From Ophiocordyceps camponoti-saundersi (nom. inval.) (taxonomy: Eukaryota; Ascomycota; Sordariomycetes; Hypocreales; Ophiocordycipitaceae): a stretch of DNA of 64,000 bases. Location of the stretch: positions 1 through 64,000 of the forward strand of contig PDHQ01000008.1 in the NCBI GenBank assembly GCA_003339415.1, in the 5' to 3' direction. Below, in pieces: positions 31,702 to 43,933 of this stretch; the first letter of the stretch is position 1, and every line of letters starts with the position of its first letter. Under the pieces are notes generated by a model, which did not search any database, was not told where the DNA came from, and saw only the letters and a list, made by a program, of their open reading frames with translations. The position numbers were made by a program, and so were the translations under genes.

Positions 31702-33099
31702 CTTGGAGAGCTTTTTGTTGCTTGCCTGGCTTGAGACTTCTATGCCTTTTTTTTCCCTATTTGCTGGTGGTTGATGAGGGAGAAGGGGGGGAAGGGGGGG
31801 AGGGAGGAGAAGGGGGAGAGGGAGCAGAGTAGGAGGAGGAAGATGAAGTCGACGACGACGACAACGACGATATTGAAGTGGAAAGAGGAGGAGAACGAAC
31901 AAGGAGTTACAGCAGAAGGAAGAAGAAGGAGACGGAGAAGACGAAGAAGAGAAAAGAAGAAAAGAGAGAGAGAGAGACAGCACGGGAGCAAGGGGATGAC
32001 GAAGATGACGGTACCGGGCGAGGCTTCTCTTCCTATCTGCTGATCAGCTGAGAAGGCCGCTGATGGACGGAGGTGCGGGCGTATTCGTATTGAACACCTT
32101 TCTTAGGTCCCCTTCCTTCCTTCGTGGCTTCCTCTTTCCCCCCCCTCCCCCAGAGCATGTCTTATAGCAGCATCCTTTATGCACACGGGCCGCCAAACGA
32201 TGATGCATCGTGCATAGTACTTGATACAGTGATACAGTGATACAGTGATAGTGCACTAATTACCCATATATCCGCACCTACACCTACGGGAGCACACTAC
32301 CACACTATGCAACTTACCAGGTATGCAGAGAATGGATATCGCACCCTCCCTTCAATTACCAACCTGCTTCCTACCGACGGACTATCTCAAAGTCAATCTC
32401 TCAACCAACTTATCCGTGTCCGCACTACTTATCCAACGTCATACCCGGCAAAGCACAAACCTCCCAGCGACCCAACAACCCCTGGTCTTCGCTATTCGTC
32501 TCACGGACCACCACTAACATGACCGACGAGTCTTGGTCATCTTTCTCCGTTGGACGGTTAAAGGGAAGAATTAAAAATCTCACTTGCTTCGGCTTTAAGC
32601 ACTAACTCGGCTTCGGGTTTAAGTATGAAAAAGAAGGCGTTATTATGCAATCTTACCTCTCTCTTCAGCTTATAGAACTAATCCTGCTAACGAAGAACGG
32701 TCGATGAAAATCATTCCTATAGCTGCATAGCATGAGATGAAGATAGAGAAAAAAAAGGAGTCGGGGTTCCGGACAATAGCATTCAACTTGCACAACTGAA
32801 CATTGTAGACGATAGCGTTCAATGTATTGTCTCTTGGAGTTTGTGTCTCTTTTTATGTAAGTCCCATCTCTCTCCAACTCTCTCTCTCTTTTTCTCGCTC
32901 TATTTCTGTCTCTCTCCTCTCTTACATATATGTCTTCCCCCCAAACCGAAACCAAGGGGCTTCTTTTTTATCCGGGAATTAAAAAAAAAAGCGAGGTCCC
33001 ATCCCCTCGGCCGACGGCACGGCCCCTCCGGTTCCCTTCCCTTTTTACCCCCCCCCCCTCGGAGCTCGGCCTTCCTCAAACGCCGGTCCCCGACCTTTG
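31702..33099. other. intergenic, purine-rich leader and short repeats
   Basis: A long GA-rich tract (31771-31985, + strand) precedes the MFS gene. GATACAGT is tandemly repeated near 32223-32250. CT runs lie near 32870-32920, and A and C homopolymers near 32980-33060. No gene recognised. Confidence 0.5.
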
Positions 33100-34338
33100 T
33101 CATCGCATAAACTCCTTCAGCCTCTTTTCGTCATGGAACGTCACTTTGCCGTCACCGGCCACCTCCGCCACCTGCAGCCGGCTTGGCGTCTCTTCCCTCA
33201 TCTTCGGCTCATCTTCGATTGACGTCTCTCTTCCTTCGACTTCGGACCCTCGACGACGCTTCAGCGCATCCTCGACCACACCGGTTGGCGCATCGGCCAT
33301 CTCGTCAACCTGCTCGCGCGAAAGGACATCGGCCACGCGCACGCCGCGACTCGACAGTAGCAGCGTAGCCGGACCTTTGAATTGAAGGAAAAGCCGATCC
33401 CCCCATATGGTTCGCCGCGCCGCCGTCCGCAGCCGCCACAGAGCTTGGGTGAACGCCCTGTATGCGGGCGCCTCGCGCAACCGACGTATTAGCTCGATCC
33501 GCCCCAGCCACGACGTCACCACTGATGGAACCTCAAAATGCAACAGGTCCGACGACTTGAAACGGAACGGCTGGGGCTTCTCTCGCGTCACCGTGTAGGC
33601 CACGACGCTGGCCGGATGCGCAGCCATGGTCTCGCCATCGGCCAGCGTAAGCCGGTAGGTCTGGCCCGGCGACGACAAAGCCACGAGGCCACGGCCTGTG
33701 ATGAGGGTGCTGCCCCAGTGGGCCAGCGACAACCGGGTGCGGATCTGTGCCGATAACCTGAGGGTGTGGCCGGTCCAAGCCAGCAGGGCGTTGCGCTGCG
33801 ACACCATCCAGTCCGTCGTACCGTCGAGTTGTATCACGCTGAGGCTCGTCGCCGGTGATCGCGTAGCGATGAGGGTCGTAACAGGCGTCGTAGCCGAGAC
33901 GCGTTGGTAAATGAACGGAACACCCAACGGCGCTCGGGGCAGCGGATTCAGTAGGGACAGCTTCGACCGAGCCTGTGACGTCGCAATCAGCTCCGTTCCA
34001 CTGTTTTCCCTACAATCTTTCTTGTTCCTCCTTACATTTCCCGGCTCTCCAGCCAGGGCGACGAGGCTGCCTCTCCGGGTGTAGAGCCGCTGCGAAGCCG
34101 AAAGCGTGACGGAGAGGAGCGAAAAAGCCGAGCCAAGCACCTCGAACCGAGCGTCTGAGGCCCGTCAGCGCCTCGTCCGTCGGCTCGGCCGCATAGCTTT
34201 GGCCTTACCGGCCGTCTCCCCGATCGAGGCCGTCGGCGCATCGGAGCTAGGCGAGGCGCTGATCTGGATAGAGCGAGCGCAAAGGACAATCGGTCGCAGG
34301 CGTCGCGCCGCGAGAAGCGGGCGATTGATGGTACTCAT
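33100..34338 (-). CDS. AIM24: AIM24 family mitochondrial protein
   Basis: Predicted 394 aa. Exons are complement(33100..34154, 34209..34338), with a 54-nt intron (GTAAGG...CCTCAG, CTGAC branch). The N-terminal exon gives an Arg-rich, acid-poor mitochondrial presequence (RPLLAARRLRPIVLCARSIQ). The next exon starts DARFEVLGSAFSLLSVTLSASQRLYTRRGSLVAL, the conserved opening of the AIM24/TRAP-like beta-rich domain. In yeast Aim24 sits at the inner membrane and supports MICOS and cristae integrity. The C-terminus is charged. It is divergent from the kinesin gene across ~520 bp that would carry both promoters. Confidence 0.87.
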
Positions 34339-34862
34339 TTTGTTTTTTTACCCGTAGGGACTAGGCTCAGACGGCCCTCGCCTGTAGAGGAAGAGCTTCA
34401 AGGTCGACGACGGAGTGGTTTTTTTTTTCCCCTTTAGCGGCGCTCGAGGGATGAGCCGCCCGGGGCTCACCTTTTTCCGAACCCCGCCCTTGGACTGGTT
34501 GCCCCGGCCAACGACGTCGAGTTTACATACAATCTTCTCTCATAGCGATTCCATACCAACGTCGAAACCACGCCAGGCGAATTCATAATACTTACTCACC
34601 CGAATCCTTCCAAACTTACGCCTGGTCCTTTCTCTCTCTCATCCTCGCTCTACCGTTGGGTCGCTCTATCGTGAGCATAAACCGATTCCTCTCTTTCTGG
34701 CTCTCTCTTGGACCTCGTCCAACATACGACTCTCATTTCATCATCGTGAGCGGCGCCACATTCGCCAGCCTCAGTCTCTCCTTTGACTTGATTACTTTCT
34801 TTTCCTTTTCTTTCCTGACCTTCTCTTTATCTTCTTTTTCTTCGTGTTTTGCGGATGCCACA
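34339..34862. other. shared divergent promoter region
   Basis: 524 bp between the AIM24 and kinesin-10 start codons. T- and CT-rich stretches lie on the kinesin side. No consensus operator recognised. Confidence 0.5.
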
Positions 34863-37210
34863 ATGTCCGTCCGTGTCGTCGCCAGGATACGTCCGCTCCT
34901 GGACAAGGAGCTGGACAAGGACGTCATAGTACGGCCCGAAGGCGGAGAGCCCGGCAAGGCCAAGACGATCATCAAGATTCCCAACCCGAAGAACGAGACC
35001 GAGAACTTTTCCTTTACATTCAACAGCGTGTACGATCAGTCGACGACGCAGGAGACGCTGTTTGCCAATGAAGGTGCGTCTCTCTCTCTCTCTGTCTCTC
35101 TCTCATCACAGACACACTCAAACGTCTCAAACATCGGCTCTGGCTAACACTGATTATGATAACAAATCAAGTTCAACCTCACATCCGGTCACTATTCCAC
35201 GGTCTCGACGTCACAATCTTCGCCTATGGCGTCACCGGGACGGGCAAAACGCACACCATGCGCGGTGGGCTACGGCTGGCAGACCGAGGCGTCATCCCTC
35301 GACTGCTAAGTGGCATCTTCCGCCGCAGCAAACGCATCGCCAAAGACAGCGACGGCCAAACCGAGGTACGAGTCGCGCTCTCGTACTACGAAATCTACAA
35401 CGACAAGGTCTTCGACCTCCTCGAATCTCCCGACCGCCGAACGCCGGCCGGCCTCCCCCTTCGCGCCGAGGCAAGCGGCAAGACGGTCGTCGTCGGCCTC
35501 TCGGAGAGAGCTTGCTCCGACTTGAGCGACTTCGAAAAGCTCTACATCGAGGCTAATAACAATCGAGTGACGGCGGCCACCAAGCTCAACGCCCACAGCA
35601 GTCGTAGCCATGCCATCCTGCGCGTCAAGCTCACGCAGACCACCGGTCTCTCCGTCCTCGAGAGCACCGCCTCGGCCATCGACTTGGCCGGCTCAGAAGA
35701 CAATCGGAGGACCGACAATGGCAAGGAGCGGCTGGTCGAGTCGGCCGCCATCAACAAGAGCCTCTTCGTCCTCGGTCAGTGCATCGAGGCCATCTCGCGC
35801 GGCGACAAGCGGATTCCATATCGCGAGTCCAAGATGACGCGCATCCTGTCTCTCGGTCAGAACAAGGGCATCACCGTCATGATACTCAACCTCTCGCCGC
35901 TGAGAAGCTACCATTTGGACACGCTCAGCAGTCTCAACGTCAGCTCGCGCGCCAAGCGCATCGTGGTGCGCGAGATGGAGAACGAGGTCGTCATCAAGCA
36001 AGCCGTACCCAAGATCGTGTCCATCAACGGCCCTCCTCGTCAGCCACTTCGTCCCCTGACGGCCAGCAACAGCACTCACAACATCGTGACAGCCCGCCAT
36101 ACCGTCGCCGAGGCGAAACCCTCGGTGAAAGCCTTCAGCGTCTACCCGGATAAGCAGCGGCCGCCTCCGCCCCCGCCCCCGCCACCCCGTCCAGCCGGCC
36201 TCCCTCGACCGAGCGCCCACAAGCGACCCGGGGAGCCGCCGGAGACGGAACCTCGTCAGGCCAAAGCCGCGCGTCCGGCGGCGGAGGAAACGGTAGCCAT
36301 GTCGGCGGCAGACATAGAAGCCATGGTGGAGAAGAAGGTGTGCGAGATGCTCGCCGCCGCCGCCCAGCCACCTCCGCCGCCACCGCCACCGCCACCGCCG
36401 CCTCCATCCACGGCCGTCGATCCGGCGCCGGACATAAGCGAGGCGGTGCGGAAGCGTCTCGAGGCTCTGGAGCGTCGTCTCGACACCGACGACTGGCGAG
36501 GCGATCCCAAATCAGACGGCCTCCAGCATCTGCTCTGCGCCCGTCAGCTCAAGGAGAGGGGGGAGCTGGCGGCGGCCCTCCGGGCGTACGAGGCCGCGCT
36601 GCCGTTTTTCCCCGGCCAGCCCAAGCTTCTCAGCAAGATTGAGAGGCTTCGGTCGCTACTTTCTGCGAGGTCCCCGCCGGAAGTCAGCCATGAGATGGTG
36701 TCGGAGGACGAACACCGTCACCAGCTTCAACATCACCAGTACCATCGTCACCACCAACACCACCACCACCATCTCCAAAGCCAACACAGCCGCAACGCGG
36801 ACTGGGCAGCCGCCGCCGCCGCCGCCGCAGCCACAGCTCGGAACAGACCACGCAAAGCCACCAAGTCGGAAACAGAAGAGACGATGATCACATCCTCCTC
36901 GTCATCCTCATCCTCCTCATCCTCATCCTCATCCTCATCACCGCGGCACCAACCCTCCCTCCTCCTCCTCCTCCCCCCGACCACGCCCCGCACAAAGCGG
37001 CTCCTAGCAGTGGTAAACTCCCGAGACGCAGTCCAGATCCGAGGCCTGGTCGGCTTCGGCGCCAAGCGAGCCCAGGATCTAGTCGATCGGCTCGATCACG
37101 AGGGCGTCTCGCGCGTCGAGAGCCTGGATCAGCTCCGTGCGCTGGGCGGACGAACCGTCGACAGGGCGTATGAAGGGTTGGCGGCCGAGTGGCGGTTGTG
37201 CCCCTTATGA
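34863..37210 (+). CDS. kinesin-10 family motor (Kid/KIF22-like) with helix-hairpin-helix
   Basis: Predicted 749 aa. Exons are 34863..35073 and 35172..37210 (98-nt intron). An N-terminal motor domain (about residues 1-370) has the P-loop GVTGTGKT (90-97), switch I NAHSSRSHA and switch II DLAGSE, then KMTRILSLGQNKG. Behind it are a proline-rich low-complexity linker, a TPR-like helix pair (LKERGELAAALRAYEAALPFFPGQPKL), a His/Ser-rich patch with runs of Ser and Ala, and a C-terminal helix-hairpin-helix (AVQIRGLVGFGAKRAQDLVDRL) as in KIF22/Kid, which binds chromosome arms for polar ejection in mitosis. Motor first, HhH last supports kinesin-10; chromosomal function is inferred. Confidence 0.85.
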
Positions 37211-38010
37211 CGTGTGCTGTCTTTCCTTTCCGCCTCGGTCCTTCATGTCTTTCTTTATCTTATCCTATTTCTCTTTGTCTTTCTCTTGAATTTGCGGCGG
37301 TGGCGTTTTCGGCGATGCAGGACAATCAGTTGCTGTGCATTGGAAAAGCAACCAGCCATTGTTTAATATGATTCAGGGGCAATCATCATCGTCATCATCA
37401 TCATCATCATCATCTTGATCATCGTCATCATCATCATCTTGATCATCGTCAGCGTCGTCATGATCGGATCTAATGTAATGTGACTGACTACCTGCCTGCC
37501 TACCTACCTACCTACTTTCACATACTCAGGTCTATCCAGTATATCCCGAATCGTATGCACACGTTCGTAGGTATGTAGAGCACGACCAATGCCAGCCGAG
37601 CCGACCAGCCCAAAGAGTTCCCACAACAGTGATACATAAAATGTCCTCCATCGTCATTTTTGTCCAAGCCGACGCCGCCCTCGTACATTCGACTAGTCGC
37701 CGATTAACGCCCTCCCCAGGACTCAAACATGTTGGAAAGCTGCTAGCAAGTAAAGGGCTAGAGATTCGGTGATATCCGAAAAGGCCCAGACCTCCCTCGA
37801 CCTTGGTCGATGTAAGAATAAATCATCAACAACGGTTGTAAAGAGAAGCCAATTGGGCCCGGCTAAGGGAAAGAAAGTAGGGTATGAAGATGGGTAGTCA
37901 TGAACGAGAGCTTCCTAATAATGCGAACCAGAAGCGCATCATCGTGAAGCCCAGGTAAGTCCCATCTCTTTTGCTTGTTTTTTCTTATATCCTCGTCGTA
38001 TTTTTTGCCT
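37211..38010. other. intergenic with CAT-type minisatellite
   Basis: A degenerate ATC/TTGATCATCG repeat spans about 37382-37460, followed by CTGC/CTAC short repeats near 37490-37515. No gene recognised. Confidence 0.5.
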
Positions 38011-38349
38011 TCATCTGCTCACGCTGGATCGGCGCTCGATGATTTGAATCTTATCCTTTGTCCCAAACGCCGTCATGGAGCTAAATCGGTTGAGTCGTTT
38101 CCGCTCTGTAGGGCCAGACTGTGCCGTTTTACCGGTGGCCGACGGTTCGCCGTGGAGGGCATCGACGCGTGTGGTGCTGCAGCCGGCAGACGAGCCCGTG
38201 GTAACAGGCGTTTGGAAGACGTACTCGCCATCGACGTAGACGGCGTTGGAAACAAAGGTGGAGCGGCGATGACGATGTCGCGTGTAGCGCTGTTCGAGAC
38301 GGAAGAGCTCGAGCTTGGCTTGGATGCGGGTCAGGAGACTTTGCCCCAT
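38011..38349 (-). CDS. small basic protein of unknown function
   Basis: 112 aa, single exon. It starts MGQSLLTRIQAKLELFRLEQRYTRHRHRRSTF, a helical, strongly basic N-terminus, followed by VSNAVYVDGEYVFQTP and a Ser/Thr-rich tail. I recall similar small proteins with the RLEQRYTRRRHRR and VDGEYVYQTP motifs in other filamentous ascomycetes, but no function is known to me. No signal peptide, membrane segment or known domain is visible. Coding potential is supported by balanced composition, unlike the repeat-driven frames around it. Confidence 0.55.
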   Translation of the reverse strand: MGQSLLTRIQAKLELFRLEQRYTRHRHRRSTFVSNAVYVDGEYVFQTPVTTGSSAGCSTTRVDALHGEPSATGKTAQSGPTERKRLNRFSSMTAFGTKDKIQIIERRSSVSR

Positions 38350-39454
38350 GGTGTCGTATTAAAGTCGGGATTAGGCGGAAAACGCGTTGTAGAGGGCGTG
38401 AGCTAGAATAGAGGGCGCTGCGGAGAACTGGGAACAAGGAGCGAACGACGAGCGGGTCTTTCGGGGAGATTGGATGGTAATTATTAGCTGGTAGCGGGCG
38501 GTTGGGAGCTCGACATGAGCCGAAAGCGGGTTGCGGCCCCTGCGTTGTTGACCGTACGCAATTGGAGGATTCAAGAGGTCGAAGCGAAGTGGTTATTAGG
38601 GTGGGAGAGAACGCGCGAATTGGGAGGTCGCGATGATAGATGGTCTCGCGAAAAGGCGAAGCGAGGATTGACTGGCAGTAAGCAGGGCGACGTGATAGGG
38701 AGTGGTCGAGCGAGCGATAGGAAGTCAATGGCGGACTGTTCCCTTGTCTGTCTTAATCGTAGGTGGTAGGAGAAGAGCGAAGGCGGAGATTCGTAGTAGA
38801 CGACGAGTCGGAAGCAACAAGCGACATGGGATGGACAGGGAGAAGGAGGAGGAGGAGATGATGATGATGAAGACGGGAGACGGGAGACGGGAGACGAAGA
38901 CAGAGAGAGAGAGAGAGAGAGAGGCAAGGGGACAAGACAGGACGGAAAAGGGGGAAATAGACAAGGAAAAGGAAGACGAGAAGGACAAAGATGAAGAGAG
39001 AGAGAAGGTAGTCAAAGAGAGAGAGTGAAAGAGAGAGAGAGTGTGTGTGTGAATGAGAGAGAAAGGAAACAAACCAGGAGAGACCAGCTGAAGACGTGCG
39101 AGTGTGGGGAGGGAAACACAGTGGGAATGAGATGCTGCAACAAGCGCTGCAACTCCACTGGGGAGGGGGAAGGGGACGCTTGCGGAACGGGAGAGAGTTC
39201 TCCGCTTTCGGGCTTGATCGAAGTAACCTCTACATTCCATATCGACGAGGGGCAGCGGGCTGGAGCTCGTACCTGAGACAGGCAGGTTTGTTTAAAGGAA
39301 CCCGAGCAGCCACCATCTATGACCCCCGTCCGTACCGTGCCATGCACACAGTACTCACATACAAAGACGAGGCATTTCATCCCACAAGAGAGAAAAGAGT
39401 ATGAGTCTCGCAGTGAGACAAATGCGTCACAAACAGACAGATGAAAGAAAAACA

Positions 39455-39517
39455 CGGGGGGGGGGGGGGGGGGGGAAAAAGAAAAAAAAAAAAAAAAGGG
39501 GGGGAGGGGGGGGGGGA

Positions 39518-39560
<43 letters not shown>
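39455..39560. repeat. poly-G/poly-A low-complexity tract
   Basis: About 105 bases of G-runs interrupted by A-runs. Frames across it are homopolymer artefacts. Quality is doubtful because it abuts a duplicated segment and an N gap. Confidence 0.8.
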
Positions 39561-39561
<1 letters not shown>

Positions 39562-39670
39562 GGAGAGGGGAGGAGAGAAGAGAAGGAGAGCCCTTGTCGT
39601 CGATCGACGTCAATCAAGTTGAGAGAAACCGTCGTGGTCCGAAGCTGTTGTGCGACCGCCCTGACTTCGT
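39561..39670. repeat. 110-bp exact duplicate of 2626-2735, ending at the gap
   Basis: Base-for-base identical to the segment upstream of the zinc-finger gene and truncated exactly at the N run. This is the pattern of a contig end carrying sequence from elsewhere, not of a biological repeat. Confidence 0.9.
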
Positions 39671-39680
39671 NNNNNNNNNN
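39671..39680. other. assembly gap (10 N)
   Basis: Ten undetermined bases; the true gap size is unknown. Confidence 0.99.
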
Positions 39681-40867
39681 GAGGAGCGCTCGGGTGGGGG
39701 GTGAAAAATGTGAAGTAGGGGGGGGGGGGGGGGGAAGAAAAAAAAAAACAAAAGAAAGATGAGAAGCAGGGGCAAAAAAAAATGCGGGAACAAAGAAAAG
39801 AAAAGTTTATGCATAACATGATTGGCTTTTTTTTTTCGCCCGGGTTTGCCTATCTGGAGTTTTCCGATCCGTTATGTTGGATTAATGCAGGGGAGGTTGG
39901 AGCTGGCTGGGGTTTGGGATGGGGGTGAGTGAGTGAGTGGACGGATGGGGCGGGCATGGCATGGCATGGCAGGGCAGTGGCAGGGCAAGGCGGGAAAAAA
40001 AAAGGTAAGGAGAGGAAAAGCAAGAAAGCTCTTCTCCACCGTTTAATGTTGGAGGAATATGCCGCGGAGTTTATAAAACGCATTTGTTTAATGCGTTCGT
40101 CTCAAGGTTTACCTGTAGGTAGGCTGTAGCCTGTATGTATGTGGGTGGGCACACATATGTATATTAGTCAATTCCTATAATTGTGCTTTATCTACGGAGT
40201 ATACATAAACATATTAAGTAGGCGGAGAGATGGTAACTGATCTTGTCAACCACAAGGCTGATCCAAGTGCTTGGTGCTCTCCGGAAAACACTCTCCTTCT
40301 TCCTAACTCGTGGAGGTGCCTAGGGTAGATAGTAAATAGTGATAGCCTAATACCTAGGCACCTAGGTAGGCAAGGGAGAAATTGAGTTGCTCAGCTTCCA
40401 AATCGGGTATCTGCAACTAAAGTCGCCAAGAACACACAACTAACCAACACAACAGCCTACCAGTAACCAACCAACCAACCAACTCAAAACTCAACGCTCT
40501 CACCCTTCTTCCTCTCCAGCAAAAAGCGACAACCCCTTCAGAAACGAACCTACATATATGGATGAATACATACATAGGTAGGTAGCAGGCATGTCTGTAC
40601 ACATGTACTATTCACTTACTGTATGTATGTATGTATACCGCATAGTTATACGCGCTTCATAGTAGTAGTTGTAGGCAGTATCCGTACACGAACCTTGATG
40701 GCTTCCCAACCTCATCAACTGCGGGACGTGACTCCATATTGACAGACAGCCAAGACGGTTTTTTCTCCCCTCTCTGTGGGTATCAATCATCATTCCCAAT
40801 GAAGTGACAAAAGAAGAAGAAGAAGAAGGACAAGGAAAGGAAAGAGAGAAAAAAAAAACACATGATG

Positions 40868-42722
40868 CTAAGCCCACTTCCCGAGCAAGCTCATCAACGC
40901 CATACCCGCCATCAGGGCAAATCCAGACAGCACGACGGTAGGCAGATTAGCATCAGCCAACTCGGCACCCCCGTGGCCGTGACCCGGGCTGCCCATCATC
41001 CAATCAGCAGCCCACATCTCCACCACGCCGACCCAGACCAGTATGCCGGCCGACAAGGCATCCAAGGTGCCGATGGCGATGAGAGTCGACTTGTCGTTGC
41101 CGTTGAACTGGCCGAGGACGCCGATTCCGATGGCCATGCCGATGGGCGTGATGAAGGCGAAGAGTGCCGCGAGCCCGAGCTTCTTCTTCATCGACAAGCC
41201 CACGTGAGACACGACCGACGATTCTTCCGCCGTCCCCGCCGCCGACGACGGGTTCGAACCCAGGCCAGCCTTGTCGCCGCCACCACCACCACCGTGACCG
41301 CCATCCGAGCCGTCGACGACGGTGACCGGGTCGGGAATGTCGTTGCCGATGGTGGCGATCCGTGTGCCGAGGGCGAGACCTTCGAAGACCTGGTGGAAGA
41401 GGATGACGACGAAAAGGGTGAGGAAAAAGGAGTCTCCGGCGACGACCAGGGTGAGACCGATGACTGTGATCAAGAGGCCACATGTCAATCAGCTGCGCGC
41501 ACAGCAGTAGAAAGAAGAACGGGAGGGACGCACGCAGCGAGTGAAACAGGATGCCGGCCTCCATGACGAGAATGCTCACAACCTCGGTCGACAGCAGCGC
41601 GGCGGCCTTTTGGTCCGACGAAGAGCGCATCTTGGATGCCACGATGCGCTGACCGGCATATTCGACGACAAAGGACAGCACCAATCCGGCCATGAGGATG
41701 GCCGCCGCAGTGGCCTCGTAACCGAGCTCGCCAAGACACTTGTTGCCGAACATGAGCGAGGCGTGAGTGTAGAGCTGTCGCTTATCGCGTCAGTATGAGC
41801 CGGCCCACTCCACCAAGCAGACGACACGCACGTGAACAAAGGCCGTAGAGATGATGATGCCGGTGCCAAACTGCTTCAGCACGATAAAGGCCAGGCTGAG
41901 CTTTCGCGGCAGCAGGCTCTGCAGTAGGATGGGACCGAAGACGCCTGCGAGCGACCATGTCAGCTCAGTCGGTTGAAACCAGATGAATGACGAACCGATG
42001 GCGCTCGTGGCGAGGATGGCAAAGAGAAGACCGACGCGCAGCCCGACGTTGTAGTCACGCCTCGTGCCGGCGCACTGCGATTGAGTTTCATGAGCCTCTT
42101 CCTCATTGCCGCCGACGCAGTGTCTTGAAAACAAGTTGCCCCGTTAGTTACTCGTAAGAGAGAGACAGAGGGAGAGAGAGAGAGTGGAAGCCTTACTCGA
42201 CACCGGCGTGAAAGTGACAATTACGGTGGCCACTGCTTTGGTGCGTTCCACTAGAGGCCTCGCTGGCCGGCGCGACCTCGACATCCTCGCCGTCCGGACC
42301 GATGCAGAATCTGACGGGGCGAATTTAGCCCGGGGATGTCGGAGGCGGGACTGCGACTTACAAGTCAGAGCCGTGGTGATGGCAGCCCGTGAACTGAGCC
42401 GGCAAAGCAGTCGTCTGCGAAGGCGTAGAGCGAACGACAAAGTCGGTTCCGGCAGCGACGCAGTGGCTAGAAGCGTGAAGGTCGCCATGTTTCTTAGCAT
42501 AGGTAGCCTTAATTACCCAAGGACGAAAGAGAGGTTGGTGACGAACAATTGCGATCCACGCATAGAACAGCCAGAGATGGCGGTGACAGACTCGGCTGTC
42601 GTCGACGACGGGGCCGGAGTCTGGGCCGGAGCTTGGCGCGCCATCATCAGTCCGGCTGGAGCGGTGGCGAGGCTGCCGGCGACGATGCCGCAGCTCGCGA
42701 AGAGGGCTAATGCTGCGAGCAT
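40868..42722 (-). CDS. ZIP family zinc transporter with Cys/His-rich N-terminal ectodomain
   Basis: Predicted 500 aa, seven exons: complement(40868..41463, 41534..41774, 41832..41944, 41996..42123, 42197..42310, 42362..42466, 42517..42722). A signal-like N-terminus is followed by a metal-rich extracellular region (TGCHHHGSDLFC, HRNCHFHAGVEHCVGG). About eight membrane segments begin at VGLRVGLLFAILATSAIGVFGPILL. TM4-TM5 carry the ZIP metal-path motifs SILVMEAGILFHSLLIGLTL and FHQVFEGLALGTRI. The His loop is short and Gly-rich. It resembles fungal Zrt-type transporters; the Cys/His ectodomain recalls alkaline-condition ZrfC of Aspergillus fumigatus. Intron phases close for all exons; the 51-nt intron at 41945-41995 has no in-frame stop. 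Confidence 0.88.
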
Positions 42723-42754
42723 GGTGATGGTCCTGCTGAAAGGGGGAGGGAATT

Positions 42755-42796
<42 letters not shown>

Positions 42797-43889
42797 ACAC
42801 ACACACCCTCCGGGCTCTGTTTTTACCCGATGGACGGTGGAAATTTCTGTTATGTCGTTACTGCCAATGAGTGTTTGTTTGTGACTCCTTCTATCTTTAG
42901 TCCGAGTCCCTCCCTTGGTGGGTGGATAAGAGATTTTTTATGTGCAGGTCCGGGGAGACGCTGTGATGCTGGGGAGGAGGGAAAAAAGAAAAGGATGGGA
43001 AGGGGTGAGGAGAGAAGAGAAAGGAAGAGAAATGGATAAAGAGGATAAATAATAGAGAGAGAGAGAGGGGAGAAAAAATTACACATGAGCGGCAGCAGGA
43101 TTATGGCTTATAACAAGAAGAGCCAGGGGCAGAAGCTTGGACTCTACATACAACATACGTTGTTGGGTCATTGTTGAAGATTCTGGCCAACGCCGACCGT
43201 GCATACATAGGTAGGTAATGAGTCCTTGGAATTTCTACCTCGATTAAAAAAAATTCACTAAAAGTGCACGTACATACATATTATCCTGCAGGTATATTGG
43301 CTATCAAGTAGGTAGAGGTATGTAAGAACGTCATGAGATTCTGTCAGTTGGCCGATATATGTGTGTGTATATGTATGTATGCACACTTATACGAAGTTAA
43401 GGGTGGTATTTTGCTCGCATGCACGCCATCCAAGGAAGCCTCTCCTCAGGAAGAGTCTGCATCCGAATGGTGAGATGAGACAACCTAGAGTAGAAGCTGC
43501 TGCTTCATCAATATACATAGGTAGATGGGATGAGAGAGTGGAAGAGAGGAGAGAGAGAGAGAGAGACAGAGAGAGAGAGAGGAAGAGAGAGAGAGAGCGT
43601 GACAGAGGGAGGGGTTGTGCGGAGACGGGCGTGAACCTTGATGGCCTCCTCCAAGCGAGTGAGAGAAATAGATACATGCACAAGGAAGAAAAAGCAAGGC
43701 TGAAAGGAGCCAAGCGTGGTCGCCGATACCTTGTTGGCTACCCTTACGTACATACTCCTCTTGCTCCTACTAGTAGACAATGGATAGTAGGTAGTATAGT
43801 ACGGATAGTATCCTTAGGTGTATGTATGTATGTAATACATTACACGTGTGTTTGTGCGGATTACAGATTACGGATAGACTATAGTAGAC

Positions 43890-43933
<44 letters not shown>

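Larger units (their letters stand above)
38350..40867. other. 2.5-kb non-genic region with low-complexity tracts and assembly gap
   Basis: Purine-rich sequence (38840-39070) leads to poly-G/poly-A tracts (39455-39560), an exact copy of 2626-2735 (39561-39670), ten N (39671-39680), then more G/A homopolymers (39717-39790). After that come TATG/GTAG short repeats and a CAAC-rich stretch. No gene can be supported. Confidence 0.6.

Noticed and set aside
39401..39704. Gly- and Lys-rich frames across the poly-G/poly-A tract
   Set aside because: Homopolymer artefacts beside an assembly gap.
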